A DNA stretch of 64,000 nucleotides, from positions 1,054,001 through 1,118,000 of the forward strand of contig JACGZH010000006.1 in assembly GCA_014706385.1 (NCBI GenBank), read 5' to 3'. Origin of the DNA: Phaffia rhodozyma (Eukaryota > Basidiomycota > Tremellomycetes > Cystofilobasidiales > Mrakiaceae). The notes beneath the pieces were generated by a model that was not told the DNA's origin, did not search any database, and saw only the letters and a list, made by a program, of their open reading frames with translations. How positions within the stretch are numbered: position 1 is the first letter of the stretch; each line of letters starts with the position of its first letter. This document shows positions 33,622 through 45,514 of this stretch, in pieces. Made by a program: the position numbers and the translations under genes.

Positions 33622-35125
33622 TCATCGTACAAAGTTCATACTGTATCCGCCTTGTCCATTCGGCTCAAACTTGAAACTGGTTTTCGCACGAAAGGCACCC
33701 GAGAGAGAGAACATTGCCAAGACAAGATAGATCAGATTGAGAAGATAGAACAACAGGAGAGAATCCTGTTGAAGGACGGGAAGAGATAGATAGGGGCGAA
33801 GAGTATGAATGATGAACAGAAATCGACCTACTTGTCTGTACTCAACCCGAAAGTACCCAACACACTATTCCCTAGATTCTTTAACTTGCCCATCATCTCT
33901 GCCTTTTCTTTCTCGCCCTTAGCATTCACTTTACCTGGCAAGTCTCGGACCGAGAGCTGAATCTCAGATCGGATAGGAGAGTTTGAAGGAAGGAGTGGAA
34001 GGAGCTTTTTCGCATCTGAAGTCGTTTCAAAATTCGAAAGAGACGTGTGGGAGGTGAGGAACGATTGATCTCAACGGATGGTATGCACTCGGTCCCTCTT
34101 GTGGAAACATGGAAAAGAAACGAACCATCAAGAGCAGATTGGAGAGAAGACCACGAATCGATCGCTGTATTTGCGGTGATTCTTCTGTGAAGCGCTTTAA
34201 CATATTCCGGATCGTCTTTCAAGGCTGTTAATAGCAACAAGATTTTTCGGATTAACTATGTGTTGTCACGATGTCGAATAAATCATTCTAGTCGAGAACC
34301 ACAACCTACCTTCTGTGCAAGCTTCAACGGTCTCCTTGTATTGATTCTAGCCGAGCACAAAAAGGTAAGCATGGCGCGAAGGAAGCGATTATACATACAA
34401 CACCAGCTGTCAGCATCCTTAGTGGTCACACAAGATGAGAAGAAAAGTGAAGACTGACAAGCCTCAGATAACAAGCAGCGACGTTTCCCCAGATGACCGC
34501 TCTCAGTCTGACTACTTTCTCTTCCAGATTTCTTCGCTTACGCTCCTCCTCGGTTTCTCCTCGCTCAATTCGTGCTGCCTCCTCTTCATCCACCTCGACT
34601 ATCTGAAGTCCCTCCTCCTCTTTAAGCTGAGAAGGTTGGCCAGTCTTCTGTGGTGATATCGAGTCAGACTGAGATGGAAGAGCGGCAAGAACAGAGAGAT
34701 AGGTTTGCAGAGCCTGGTGATATGCCTTTCCAGGATTGAACTGAGCGTTTGCTTTAGTCTTCAATGACTCTGCTTTCGCTACAGACGCCTATGTGAAGAG
34801 AGGAGATCAACGAAGGATGATTGAACAACAGTGAATAAAAGAGTTGTCGTTGGTAAGAAGGAAAATCAGAACGAACCACGAGATCATCTGTCGTCCAGTG
34901 TTTTTTCGGTAGATCCTCTTCTGTATCCTCCCCCGTCAAGGCATCTGCCCAAGTCTCTTCTTCTTCGTCATCGTCGTCGGCATGCTTACTTCCATCGGAG
35001 GAAACCGAACCGGGCGGAGAAAGTTCTGAACTAGTCGAAGGTTGGTGAGATTGTAGCCGGGCAAACATGTTAGAAAGAGTTTCGTCTTCGTCCGTAGACC
35101 GTGATTTAGATGGCAGAGAAGGCAT
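33622..35125 (-). CDS. TTC1-like tetratricopeptide repeat protein
   Basis: The ATG at 35125 opens [20 protein letters not shown] and a Ser/Glu/Asp-rich disordered part with [21 protein letters not shown] helices follow: [52 protein letters not shown] then [17 protein letters not shown] and [19 protein letters not shown]. These match the TPR consensus N-AACYLRL-KY-A...AL--DP-Y-KAL-RR. The C-terminus reads [20 protein letters not shown] then [20 protein letters not shown] and, after another intron, [17 protein letters not shown]. This FKFxxxxGGYSxNF ending is the signature of TTC1, a TPR cochaperone-like protein. Its partners in fungi are not well defined. The stop lies at 33622. Confidence 0.85.
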
Positions 35126-35507
35126 GGTTGAAGATAGAACGAAAGATGATCTATGCTGTGAAGAAGAGAAGGATATGAACGTCTAGGCGATAGGGTATTC
35201 GGTTGATCTACACAAAGCAACACTTGTAAAGAAAACAAGATAGCTTGGTGTCAGCATGGGGAGACCGTTCGACAGAATACTCATAGGGACACTCACGGGA
35301 GGACGAATATGATGTGGATAGTCCTTCAAAAACAGAAAGGTGGCCGATGATGGTTGACCGACAATTGATGGTTTATGTCGGATGGACGAGGATGGGATTG
35401 AAGACTGATCGGAATATCTTTCTCTTTCCTTCTACCTTCGACCTGCTCTACCCAACCAACCCTCATATTGACCTTTCTTTCCTATCCTATCACTCCAACC
35501 TCCTCAT
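35126..35507. promoter_or_regulatory. Divergent promoter region, TTC1-like/PET191
   Basis: A 382-base gap separates head-to-head start codons. The last 80 bases before the PET191 ATG are C/T-rich (CCTATCCTATCACTCC type), a common fungal initiator context. Confidence 0.4.
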
Positions 35508-36033
35508 ATGGCACCAGCAGTTCCTACCGCCTTTGCTACCGCTCCCGAGGATCGTGCATGCGCTGGTATCCGGATGGATTTGGCAAACTGCCTCCTCCGA
35601 ACAGACTGTGTGCTCAAGCAAGGCAACACACCGGCAGAATGCCTCACGAAACATATCGACGAACTTGCCGAGGAATGTCAATTCTTGAGAAAGAGTCTGA
35701 CTCAGTGCAAGAGGGGTATGGTATGTTGCTTGTTCTTTCCGTTTGATTTTGTATCACTCTATCTATGTCGATTGCCTCTTTCCAACACGGTCCACACGTC
35801 AGACTGTTAGGAAGCGTGTTCCCTTGCTCGACCAAGGCTGACGATCGAATGATTACCCTTCTGTTCTCCTTCCTTCTCTCTGCTCACAGCTTGACATGAG
35901 GAAACGATTCCGAGGGAATCCTTCGACAACAAATAACCGAAAGGAAGGTGTTCCAAGCGTATCTATCATCGGTGTGAATGCACACAAGTCATCGGTACCA
36001 GGAGGGGCAGTCCCTGTATCAGAAGAGAAATGA
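35508..36033 (+). CDS. PET191: Cytochrome c oxidase assembly protein PET191 (COA5), twin CX9C
   Basis: Two exons (35508-35720, 35890-36033) give 118 residues. PET191 is a mitochondrial intermembrane-space protein needed to assemble complex IV. The sequence shows CAGIRMDLANC and CQFLRKSLTQC, two perfect CX9C motifs imported and oxidised by the Mia40 pathway. There are extra cysteines in LLRTDCVLK and TPAECLTKHI, as in the family. The splice joins CKRGM to LDMRKRFRGNP, the highly conserved end of the core. A short Ser/Val-rich tail of about 35 residues follows (GVPSVSIIGVNAHKSSVPGG). Note that this tail is beyond the conserved domain but still open. It is divergent from the TTC1-like gene. Confidence 0.93.
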
Positions 36034-36304
36034 AATATATGAAATAGACACGACGAGCAACCTTGAAAGATTCTGGATGCGGTTGTTTCCATGATCCAGG
36101 CAGAGCTGTTGGTTTGGGCGAAGCACGCCCATGAGAGGGATTGATACTAGCTGACACAATCCTAAGAAGGGATGATAGAAACTAGGTGTCGCTCAAGACA
36201 CTCGGTTCTTGTCTTACTCTTCGTTTGTCGTCCAACCTCTACACAATCAAGAACTTTGTCTCGTCCATCTTGGATTCTCTCATGTGATTCTTTTATTTCT
36301 TGTA

Positions 36305-37032
36305 CTACTTTATTTCATTCTTATCTTCCTCGACAATGACACCTGCAAGCACTAGGCCGGTATCATGGCTGATGCTGAGGTGCGCTCTGAGTCCCTTATC
36401 AGCCAATTGGCCTTCTTGTTCAAATACAACCATCGGCTTCGAACCAGTCGGTCGTGGTGATAATGGTATACTAGAGGAAGACGTGGAAGATGGGAGAGGA
36501 AGAGGGAGGATTGAGACATCCTTCCAAGTCGGCTTGAATACTGGGTAGAGTGCTTTGTACAGAGATTCTTTGGCCGCCCATCTAAGTCACCATAGCCATC
36601 ATTACATGCACATAGTGAGCATATCGACAGACAACAATTCGATGGATCTATTGTTTAACAGTCTTGATATACCGTCGAGAAAAATACTGACCTAACAGCT
36701 AGAAATCGGGTCTGAGCATCCCCCGGTTCGACCAAAGCGAGTAAATCCAACTCGCGCTTCGTGAGGATTCGCTTGGAGAACGCGTCCAATCGGTTTGGTC
36801 GACTCAGGAGATTCGCCAGTCGGGGGATGTGAAGCAGGTCATTGCCAAATCCTAGAATAGTCATTTCATCGAGCAGGTAGAGAAGACCGACGAGAGAACC
36901 AGAAAATAGAAGACGTTGTTGATGATGGTCAGACGTCGAAAGGGATAGTCGCTCCCCTCCGAGAACAATTTGTGTTTCTCTACCATCACCATCATCATCA
37001 TCATCAACAACCGCCTTGCTTCTTTGGTTCAT
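36305..37032 (-). CDS. Holo-[acyl-carrier-protein] synthase (4'-phosphopantetheinyl transferase, AcpS type)
   Basis: The enzyme transfers phosphopantetheine from CoA to the mitochondrial acyl carrier protein. Two exons (37032-36692 and 36581-36305) join to 205 residues. The first motif reads ILGFGNDLLHIPRL, equivalent to the G-I-G-D-I-V-E-I block whose Asp binds Mg2+. The second reads RFLAVRWAAKESLYKAL, the F-x-R-W-A-x-K-E-A/S block. The Lys and Glu are in place. SKRILTKRELDLL and HLSISHDTGLVLAGVI (the late His-Asp strand) complete the fold. The N-terminus contains a run of Asp residues (VVDDDDDGDGRE) with no obvious mitochondrial presequence. The first ATG (37032) is chosen because the frame has no earlier one. 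An upstream spliced leader is conceivable. It is head to head with RAE1. Confidence 0.88.
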
Positions 37033-37092
37033 CCTGCTACTCCTATCGTAGTCTGTTAACAATCTCGTCAGAGTCGATACAGAACAAGAAGT
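37033..37092. promoter_or_regulatory. Very short bidirectional gap between the ACPS and RAE1 start codons
   Basis: Only 60 bases separate the two start codons. Both 5' leaders must therefore overlap the other gene, or the promoters lie within the neighbouring coding sequences. Confidence 0.55.
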
Positions 37093-39315
37093 ATGCCTCC
37101 GTTTGGGAATTCAAACCCTTCAAATCCAGACCCAGAACTCAGTCAACCGCCGGACTCGATCAGCAAGCTCGCGTTCTCTCCTGTCGCTCCCATCCTAGCC
37201 GTCGCAAGCTGGAACAATGAGGTGTGAATGCTTCCTTCTAGTTAGACACATATCGTTTCGATGACAATGAGATGAACCCGACTCTCTCTTACGAATGTTT
37301 CTGTTCATTTCGGATTTGAGCGACGTAGGTTCGATTGTATGAGGTCAATAGTAACGGGCAGTCGCAACCAAAAGCATTATATAACCACCAAGGACCGGTA
37401 TTGGACGTAGCCTGGACATCGGTATGTGTTTATCTTCCTTTATATGGCGACAACACCTGACACCTTGAAACTTTTCTGCGTGTAAACTATGGTCGTGGCA
37501 AATGTTTGTTGAACCACACGAAAGGATGGGAGCAAGCTGCTTTCCGTAGGAGGTGATAAGGCTGGAAGAGCATACGACCTGACGACCGGTCAATCCTGTG
37601 AGTTCTATGGTGTAGGTCTGTGATAACATTTCGGCAATGCGGAACTAACCTTATCTGCTTCTGACTCAACTGTCGGACAGCTCAGGTAGCGGCGCACGAA
37701 GGAGTCATCTCTCAATGTCGTTTTGGAAAATCGACCAACGGGTCATCTTTCTTCATTACCGGTGGATGGGATAAAAACCTCAAGTTTTGGGATCTCAAAA
37801 ACCGTTCGTCTACTACTTTCAAGTTGAGACATTCCGTTCTTGTATTCCATATCAGGAAGTACGTTCGATCGCTAAAGATTACTTGTGATCCTTACCACTG
37901 TCTTGTTCCAATCTCCCAGCTCAACCAGTGGGCCAGCTTGCCCTTCCTGAGCGATGTTACGCAATGGATACATTTGGTGATCTGCTCGTCGTTGGTACAG
38001 CAGAACGCAAAGTCCTTCTTTATGACCGTGCGTTTATACTTGATTCTCAATCTGAACCAAAGTTGCATATGCGCTCATTAGCGCCAGGTATAGATCATTG
38101 AATACAAAATCAACTGTTCTCTACGATTCACCAGTCAGAAACCCTGGGACAGCGTTGAAGGAAATGGACTCGCCGCTGAAGTGGCAGACAAGAGTGATCG
38201 CCTGTTTGCCTTCAACAGATAAACCGGGGTACGCAATCGGGTCTATTGAAGGAAGGATGGCTTACAAGTGAGTGATCATCCTAATACTGAATTTGCAACT
38301 CGAGAATCTATCCACAAACTTACGTTCTTATTAAATCACAGTTTGGTTAACGAGGCGAATGCAGCAGACACGTTCTCATTCAAATGTCACAGAAAAGAAC
38401 CTCCCCCGCCACGGACGAATCCGCCAAAGCCAGCAGCAATCTATAGTGAGTTATCAACCCCTTCGAACTTAGAGGTTCCTTACATTATCTCAATGGAACA
38501 TTCTAACAAGAGAAGACACATTTATATTTGTCTAGGTGTGAATACTATCAGCTTCCATAAAAGATACGGAACATGGGTGACGGGAGGTAAGTGTTTCGTC
38601 CTGTTCTTCCTTCTTGCATATTCGTCAACTGTTTACTCATGTTGTCTCTTTTGTGCTGAGCAGGTGGCGATGGGGTAAGATCACTCTCTTTCTCTTTTGA
38701 CTTTCCATATCAATGCACTGAATGCACATTTACTCGTACAGACCTTTCACATCTGGGATGCTGTTGCTCGATCAAGACTTAAATGTATGTGTCTCGAAGG
38801 TTCCTATTCGGTTTCGAGGATATCATTTTTGATAGGTCCTTCGTTTGAAAATCCAGCTTTCACACCGCAACCTAATCTTGGTCCGGATCAAATTCCAACC
38901 CCTGTTGTGTCCACAGCATTCGTAAGTAACTTGAATCGTCAACTTTGAATACTCAAAAGCTTTAATTTAATCAAATATGCTTTCATGTTCGATAGAATCA
39001 TGACCATAGCATCTTAGCCTGGGCTCAATCATACGAGTAAGTGATTCTTTCTCATCTCGACACTGATATATGATGAGTTACTGTGAGCTTATCAGACGCC
39101 TCTCGACCGACCCATCAAACAGTTGGTCTCGTGGACAGTAAGTACATTCCTACTCAATTACGGCCAGTCCCTACGTACCGAACAATGCTTTTTGAACTAA
39201 TACTTCTCTAATGATCTGATTGTACTTGTCTTATAGTGCGGGTGCCAATCAGGGAATGGTTAACCGGGTCGGACTACATGTCGTTCGCGACGAAGAAGTG
39301 CGCGGGAAGCGATAG
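37093..39315 (+). CDS. RAE1: mRNA export factor Rae1/Gle2 (WD40)
   Basis: Rae1 binds the GLEBS motif of Nup98 at the nuclear pore and helps mRNA export and spindle checkpoint. Its WD40 blades can be read across about ten exons: ISKLAFSPVAPILAVASWNN, VRLYEVN, HQGPVLDVAWTSDGSKLLS, GGDKAGRAYDLTTGQ, HEGVISQCRFG, FFITGGWDKNLKFWDLK, VGQLALPERCYAMD, LLVVGTAERKVLLYDL, TRVIACLPSTDKPGYAIGSI, SFKCHRKE, VNTISFHKRYGTWVTGGGDG and TFHIWD. The C-terminus AWAQSYE...NSWSRGHAGANQG matches the YDWSKGH block of Rae1. The residues PLKWQTRVI and EGRM are diagnostic. The start at 37093 is followed by a Ser/Pro-rich 15 residues. The C-terminal extension to GLHVVRDEEVRGKR is slightly longer than in yeast. Confidence 0.92.
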
Positions 39316-39470
39316 AGTCGTAGACGAACATTTGCGTCCACTCAAAGTCAATAGTGTAATATCGATAAAAATGTCATAGAACCAACATACCCTTCGAAAG
39401 TTTATGAACGAGAATGCTTTTATGAATATCTGAGCATACAAAGTCATTGAAGATAGAAGAGGAACACGCG

Positions 39471-39498
39471 ACGCGTCTCGCTCGACGTGACGTGTTTA
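39471..39498. promoter_or_regulatory. MluI cell-cycle box with flanking ACGTG sites before CDT2
   Basis: ACGCGT at 39471-39476 is followed within 25 bases by two GACGTG-like sites, about 200 bases before the CDT2 start. A single site could be chance. It is noted because CDT2 homologues are known MBF targets. Confidence 0.45.
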
Positions 39499-39670
39499 AT
39501 GACGGAACGCGCTTTTGTTCTTTCAGACCATCATCCATCATCATTCATCAACTTGCTTCGTTCACTCCTCTACGCAATTCCTCAGCTTATCAACATTGTA
39601 TCCATCAAGAAGTATAGAAGTTCTGACGTTCAAATCAGCAGAGAAAAACGTTGAGCCGCTGGAACCGATC

Positions 39671-42330
39671 ATGTCGGGAAGACTTCTCACGCCACCATAT
39701 CTTGTCTCCGACCCGAATATCATAGATGACACTCTGTTCGGATCCACTCCCAAGGCTTGTTTCGTTTCTGAAACCAACATACTTGAGCAGCTTCCACTAT
39801 CTCCGATCAGCTCATCTCTTCCTCGTAATGATGAGTTCTCATCCTCTCCCATCTTTGACGCATCTTCTTCGGTCGCTGGAAGTTTGAGTGGCACACCTTT
39901 CGCGAGAAAGAGTAGTTACCGCTTTGACTTGTCGTGTGGGTTCGAAGAACGAACGGATAACGACCAGCAAGTGATTGCTCATAGATCACCTTATAGTGAC
40001 GACGAGGAGATGGGTGAAACAAAATCCAAACGACTCAAGTTCACTTTTTCTTCTCCCACGAGGAATGAGTCTTCTTCTGACGAGGACACTATAACGGGAA
40101 GGAGAAGGGAAACGAGGAAGAAGCAGCGACGAGAAATTATGGAAACGGGTGTTGAGGACGAACTTATCGTAGAACCCCAAGGGATAAGGATGCCTGTTCA
40201 GGGCACGACTCAGGATAGATTATGCAGGAGAAGCATGGGTGGTCTGCAATTTTTGGATCAAAGAAGCTCTATACCAAGAAACAAACGAGGACCGGCTTGG
40301 CTAGATTTTCAAGGTTAATATCTTGTCTTTCTCGTCACTCCAATAATCTCGTGCATACTTCTAATGACGTGTTACACAACATATTAATGTTTTTCAGTGT
40401 CGATGATAGATAGATACCCTTCAATCTTAGTCTCATCTCACACGAAGGATGTATATCGAATACCCTCTCATCAATCCGAAAACGATTTCGCGCCCCCTCT
40501 CACTTGCGCCTTCTCTTACAGTTTGTGTCATTTTGTTGTAAAAAAAACACGTAGCAAAGGATTTAGCTCTGATTTTTCATCCTTCTCGTTATATGTCCTG
40601 ACATTAGATGCCAAACGAGGCGGTTCCCAGATTCTTTGTGTCGGGACTGAAGAAGGAAGCGTAGACTTTCTCAATCTTGACCACTCGTCTCAATGGGACG
40701 GCGAACGCGCCCATCGTTCGATCAAAGTCCACGAGAATGCAATCTTTGATGTCGCTTGGTCATTGGACGATAACCGTGTTGTACGTGTCATATCGTTTAC
40801 ATCCATACCACTCTGTGTCTATTACTCCTGCCTGTAGGGTTGTCACTCAATCATATCAAATCGAATATACCAATAGGTAACTTCAAGTGGTGATCAGACT
40901 GCATATGTCCTGGATGTGCCCACATCAAAGCCGATCGCGCGCTTGAAAGGCCACTTGGGAACAATCAAGACTTCTTGTTGGGATCCTTCCTCTCCTCGTA
41001 TGCCTCTCGTTCTACTGAGTTCATCATTGATTGATCGTCGGATCATGTATACTTAACTGTGGCTACTATATCTATCACAATTATAATAGACGTGATCTCT
41101 ACCGCTTCCAGAGACGGAAATATACATGTGTATGATCTGCGCGATGGGAGCGCAACTAGTGCGCTTGAGCAGCCGAACAAACGAGGCAAGCCAGGGCCAA
41201 CACTTCGTATGTTCCATACTTCTAATGTTCAAATGCTCTTGTTCATCACAGGATTTGATTTCTTTTTGTTTCGTCTCTCTTGCTTGAATCCACGCAGAGG
41301 CCACGATAGGGAATAAGAGTCCAGTAAATACCATCCGTCAAGCTCATGGAGATAAAGGGTTGAAGCCGAAGCGAGGGACCCAAATAGTATGTGCAAGTGT
41401 TTCATTGTCCCTTCGGACGCACAAGCTGCTTCTAATTAGCCGACTATATTGACATATCCAATTTTTCAGCGCTCGGCCTCTAGATCTCCTACATCGCTTC
41501 TCTATCTTCCATCCCGTCCTCATACTCTGATCTCAGCCGGAACGGGAGATAGTGTAGTGAAGCTTTGGGATCTTAGGATGCACGGCTCATATTCTTCCAA
41601 GTCACCTTCTGTTCCTATCCAAGAGTCAGGTGAATCAACCGGCGAGAAAGGGCTATCAAGTTGGAAGAGATCATATGGGGTGTCAAGCTTGGTATTAGGG
41701 AAAGAAGGAGATGTGATCTACTCGCTAAGAACAGACAACACGTGCGCATCAGTCCCTTTCTTTCGAGTGTAGTCTCATTTCACTGACGAATCATCTTTCT
41801 CTATAAAACAACCTGTCAATTATAGAATTCATACTTATACACCGTATGATCTCTCTACCCCTCTTAGCCAGACGTACACTCATCCTCTTCTCCGAACAAG
41901 TTTCTACACCCGGCTCGCTCTATCTTCATGCGGTCGATATCTGACCTCGGGCTCCACATCAGGAAAAGTTCATATATGGGAAGTAGGAGGAGGTCTAACT
42001 CGAACTTTGAGCGCAAAAGAGAGTGAAGGGATTGTATTGAATACATCAGGCGCAGGAGCCGCAGCAGGAGCGTTTGAAACAACTGGTGTATCATGGGGAT
42101 CACAAGGAGTGAGCATTCGAATCGGCTTATGCTTGTGTACTTTTTTTTTGTTGAACCAATACACGTGCTAACCTGGCATTGTCGTTCTTTGTACCCTGTA
42201 TAAGTTTGCTTCATGCGCAGACAATTCGACGGTCCGAATGTGGAGACCTAATGTTGAAATCGCCGAGTTCTTGAGAACCGACCCTCTTCGAGCTTCTTGG
42301 AACTGGAGTGGTCTTGATGACTCGAGATGA
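39671..42330 (+). CDS. CDT2: Cdt2/DTL, WD40 substrate receptor of CRL4 ubiquitin ligase
   Basis: Cdt2 recruits PCNA-bound Cdt1 and other S-phase proteins to the Cul4-Ddb1 ligase. The N-terminal exon is disordered and Ser-rich (MSGRLLTPPYLVSDPNIIDD, then KSKRLKFTFSSPT). It ends at RSSIPRNKRGPAWLDFQ. The propeller follows in eight or so exons: PPLTCAFS, ILCVGTEEGSVDFLNLD, KVHENAIFDVAWSLDDNRV, TSSGDQTAYVLDVPTSKP, RLKGHLGTIKTSCWDPSS, ISTASRDGNIHVYDLRDG (a WDxR-type Ddb1-binding blade), SPVNTIRQAHGD, LISAGTGDSVVKLWDLRMHG (second WDxR), then LSSCGRYLTSGSTSGKVHIW and GVSWGSQGFASCADNSTVRM. The AHGD-K and DLRMHG blocks are typical of DTL. The stop is at 42330. An earlier in-frame ATG at 39515 would add 52 residues without family support. 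Confidence 0.85.
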
Positions 42331-43008
42331 TATTCCCACTGTTTTTAAGTTCATACTTCTCTCTAACTTTGACGATCGTTTTGGATAATTACCTAGACCG
42401 TTTTTTGTTTGTTAATGAATCGGATCATCATACATCGAGCATCAAGATGGATGTACTCATGACAAACCTGAGAAAAGCAGACAGCCTTTGTATTGATATC
42501 TACTTTATTTCTTCGCAATTCTGTTTCTTTTTTGTATTGAATCTTTCGCCTCTATATATATGTGTTACAAGAATTTAATCATTGTGATAGTTTCACTCTG
42601 TCAACCTCATCGAGTCTAATGATCTCTTAGAACTCATCGTAGCATCGCTTCCCTCAAGGCCACTCTGCGGTATCTGTAGATGACGTTCTCTGGTGTCATT
42701 ATCTTATCTTATCTCCGCGCATCGAAATTAATTTTCACTTTTTTCCAAAGTACAGTGACCAACATTCCTTTCGAACCATTTTTCTTCTTTTAATAGAAAC
42801 AACGAACCCTGGCTCCCAAAAGTGAGTGGTCCATAGAGACCAGCTGTATTTTCTCTTCGGTGCACAAGATAGTATGGGTAGCTGTATCGTCCTCAGAGAA
42901 CTAACAAATTCTTTTGTATACCCTGGGATATTCGATGATGGTAGGTAGAGGTGTAAATCTGACCTTATAACGACACAACGACTTGGGATTATATACTCTC
43001 TCTTTGGC
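42331..43008. other. Intergenic region
   Basis: About 680 bases separate the CDT2 stop from the esterase start. Two short open frames show no family. I see nothing else in it. Confidence 0.4.
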
Positions 43009-44372
43009 ATGGCCTCATCTATTAAAACAGCAATTGCTCTGGGGTTCATAACATTGAGCTCACTAGGACTGTCTAGACCAGTCATCTCCGAAGCATTGAC
43101 TGTGAACACCGAGCTATGGCATTCCGATATTACCTATTCTGGCTTCTCTGACCCAGTCATGCAAGATCAGTTAACTTCCCACCCCCACGTGGCCCAGTCA
43201 TCTAAACTACCGGATGACCTTCGAACTTCGACCGTGTCGACGATGGAACTACCTTCATCAGATATACCTTATGCCATATTATTAGGAGATTCAATTACTG
43301 ACAGAAGTACCTCGCCTGAGGGGTTCACAACTCAACTTACTCGTTCGTCTTCAACCTTCTAGACGCACTCTAACACCTTCCTTGAGGGCATTCAAAGCCA
43401 TAGACATCAATAGCATGGCTGTAGTATCTTTAATAATGAGATATGTTGCGCTTTTTGTGTGTGTGTCGTGTTCCGGTCAACTCAGGGAGATATGGGGGAA
43501 CGTTCTCAATCCTCAACCGAGGGGTCGGAGGCATATCTACTCGGGGTGTCCTACCAATCGCACGAGACTTGTTTGTGCCAAATGGCACTTCTTCCAGCTC
43601 AATCAAGTTCATCACTCTTCTCTTAGGGACTAATGACTCTGTTGGCTGGGGAGAATCTCGCGCACGTCTTTTCTTTTCATACTTTTTCCTTTATCTTATC
43701 TTTTGAGGTCTAGAAATTTGGTCTGATGAAACTCCGGCCATTTTAATATACACGCTTGATAGGTTCCTTTGGGTGAATACGTCCAGAATCTAGATACGAT
43801 ACTGAACATGCTTTCCCCATCAGTCATCAAACTTCTCATAACGCCACCCATACCTTCCGAGGTCACGTGGAACGGCCGAACTAAGGTGCAGATGGCTCTG
43901 TACGCGGATGCCTGTCGAAACCTAGGGCATGAGCTGGAAGCTGTGGGCGAAGGGGTGATATTAGTAGACTTCTGGCAGGTCAGTTGATTTACTGTCCTTT
44001 GTAAACGCGAGTCTTGATCATTCTCGCTCTCTTTCTGCCTTTGACTGATTGCAAGAGTGCTTTTGATGTGACAGGCCATGGAAGAATATATACAGGGGGA
44101 GGGACATGTTGTCGAGGACTTGTTGGTGGATGGTGTACATCTAAATGAGAACGTACGTCTAATCCTTTGTCGGCAAACTCGTTACAACGTTCTGGAGAAA
44201 CGGGTGAGACTGATTCAGGACAAGGACACATTTTCGTTGGATAATGAACATAGGGAAATCGATTACTCTCTAAATTGATCTTGGAAACGCTGGAAGCACG
44301 TCTTTGATTTATTCTTCTGCCTCACCTCCTTACCGTACATAGGTATCTGCTGTCAATAGGACTCATGCATAA
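43009..44372 (+). CDS. SGNH/GDSL esterase, IAH1-like
   Basis: IAH1 hydrolyses acetate esters such as isoamyl acetate. The catalytic blocks are in place: ILLGDSITDRS (nucleophile Ser, block I), NRGVGGISTRG (block II Gly), ITLLLGTNDS (block III Asn) and LLVDGVHLNEN (Asp and His dyad of block V). Between them are VPLGEYVQNLDTILNML and ITPPIPSEVTWNGRTKVQMA, the typical IAH1 region. The protein starts with MASSIKTAIALGFITLSSLG, a likely secretion signal, then about 60 Ser/Thr-rich residues before block I. Cytosolic yeast Iah1 lacks such an extension. Introns lie after TQLT, after NDS and after VDFWQ. The last exon is uncertain: my preferred acceptor gives a short end near 44372, but another would extend further. 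The reading frame beyond HLNEN is therefore tentative. Confidence 0.75.
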
Positions 44373-44486
44373 CAACTTGTTTATCGTCGTGGAAGAGCCT
44401 TCTAAGATATATATCGCTTCAGAATTGACTCCGTTTTTGATAGTAATCATTTCTTCACTTTTCATATTCAATATATTTGGGCATAA

Positions 44487-45514
44487 TCAGAGGCCCTTCT
44501 GCTCTCTCCACCTCTTGAGCATCTCCACCGTGATGAGAGGCAAGTTCCACTGTTTGGCGAAAGTAATACAGTCGTCCAACTGAGCCATTCGTCCTGTCGG
44601 GTTTGGATCCGGCGCAACCAATTCGCAGAGAAGACCTGCCGGGGGAAGGGATGCAAGAACGCAAAGATCTGTGTTTGAATATGAATCATGATTCGGAGAG
44701 CAACAATGCGCCAAAGCGAAGGGAGCGAGAAGTTGGTTCAAGACATATAAGGATGTTATCGTAAGCAGAATCTGAGAAGAAAAACGACGGACCCAGAGCA
44801 GATTCGGTGTGGCCTTTTCTCTTGAGCACACCGCCGTCGTGATATCGTAGAGGAACCATGTGGCCTGGTCGGTTGAAGTCGGAAGCGGACGAAGAAAGAT
44901 CGGCCAGTTTTCGTGCTGTCAAGGCTCGATCATGGGCTGAGATACCGGTCGTGGTTCCTGTAACACAAGGTGCCACAGAAGAAACAAAAACGAAGTACAT
45001 CAGCCTAGAATCGGACGAAACGGCACAGATAGAGATGATGGGCCGCACCTTTGTTGTAGTCGACAGTGACAGTATAAGCAGTCTGGTTGGTTTCCTCATT
45101 ACGAGCGACCATCATCGGGATGTCGAGCGCCTCCAAGCGACTCTGGGGGAGAGAAATGCATATGTACCCACTAGAGCCACAATGGTGACGTCAAGAAGAG
45201 GGTAGAAGAAAGAAGAGTCAGCGCAAAGGTGATGGGGCAGTCGACCACGCCCGTTTGTCCACAAAGAAACCAGAGGACTTCGACACCTATATAGTGAAAC
45301 ATCAAATAGAATGCACACAGAATGATATGAATAGAACAAACCTGGTGTGCTTGATGAACCAAGCCATCTTCTCGGTTGTGCATTCACTAGCGGCAATTAA
45401 CAAATCCCCCTCGTTCTCTCGATCCTCATCGTCCATGACTACGACGAACTCTCCTCTACCAAAAGCGGCGATAGCGTCCTCCATGGTCGAGAACGGACTT
45501 ATTGAGCTGGACAT
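44487..45514 (-). CDS. RIB3: 3,4-dihydroxy-2-butanone 4-phosphate synthase (riboflavin pathway)
   Basis: This enzyme makes the four-carbon unit of riboflavin from ribulose 5-phosphate. The ATG at 45514 gives [20 protein letters not shown] then [20 protein letters not shown], the acidic metal-binding loop diagnostic of the family. Later exons carry [71 protein letters not shown] and KGHTESAL. The last exon [20 protein letters not shown] then [20 protein letters not shown] finishes the fold, stop at 44487. All active-site motifs I can name (DEDRENEGD, RPGHxxPL, GHTE) are intact. It overlaps no other supported gene, though the IAH1-like 3' end lies close. There is no GTP cyclohydrolase fusion as in many bacteria. 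Confidence 0.93.

Noticed and set aside
36972..37220. Plus-strand frame spanning the ACPS/RAE1 gap
   Set aside because: It reads through the ACPS Asp-codon repeat in complement and has no family signature.
44365..44583. 72-codon plus-strand frame after the IAH1-like gene
   Set aside because: It would be the esterase's last exon only with an awkward splice phase, and it runs into the RIB3 coding region on the other strand.
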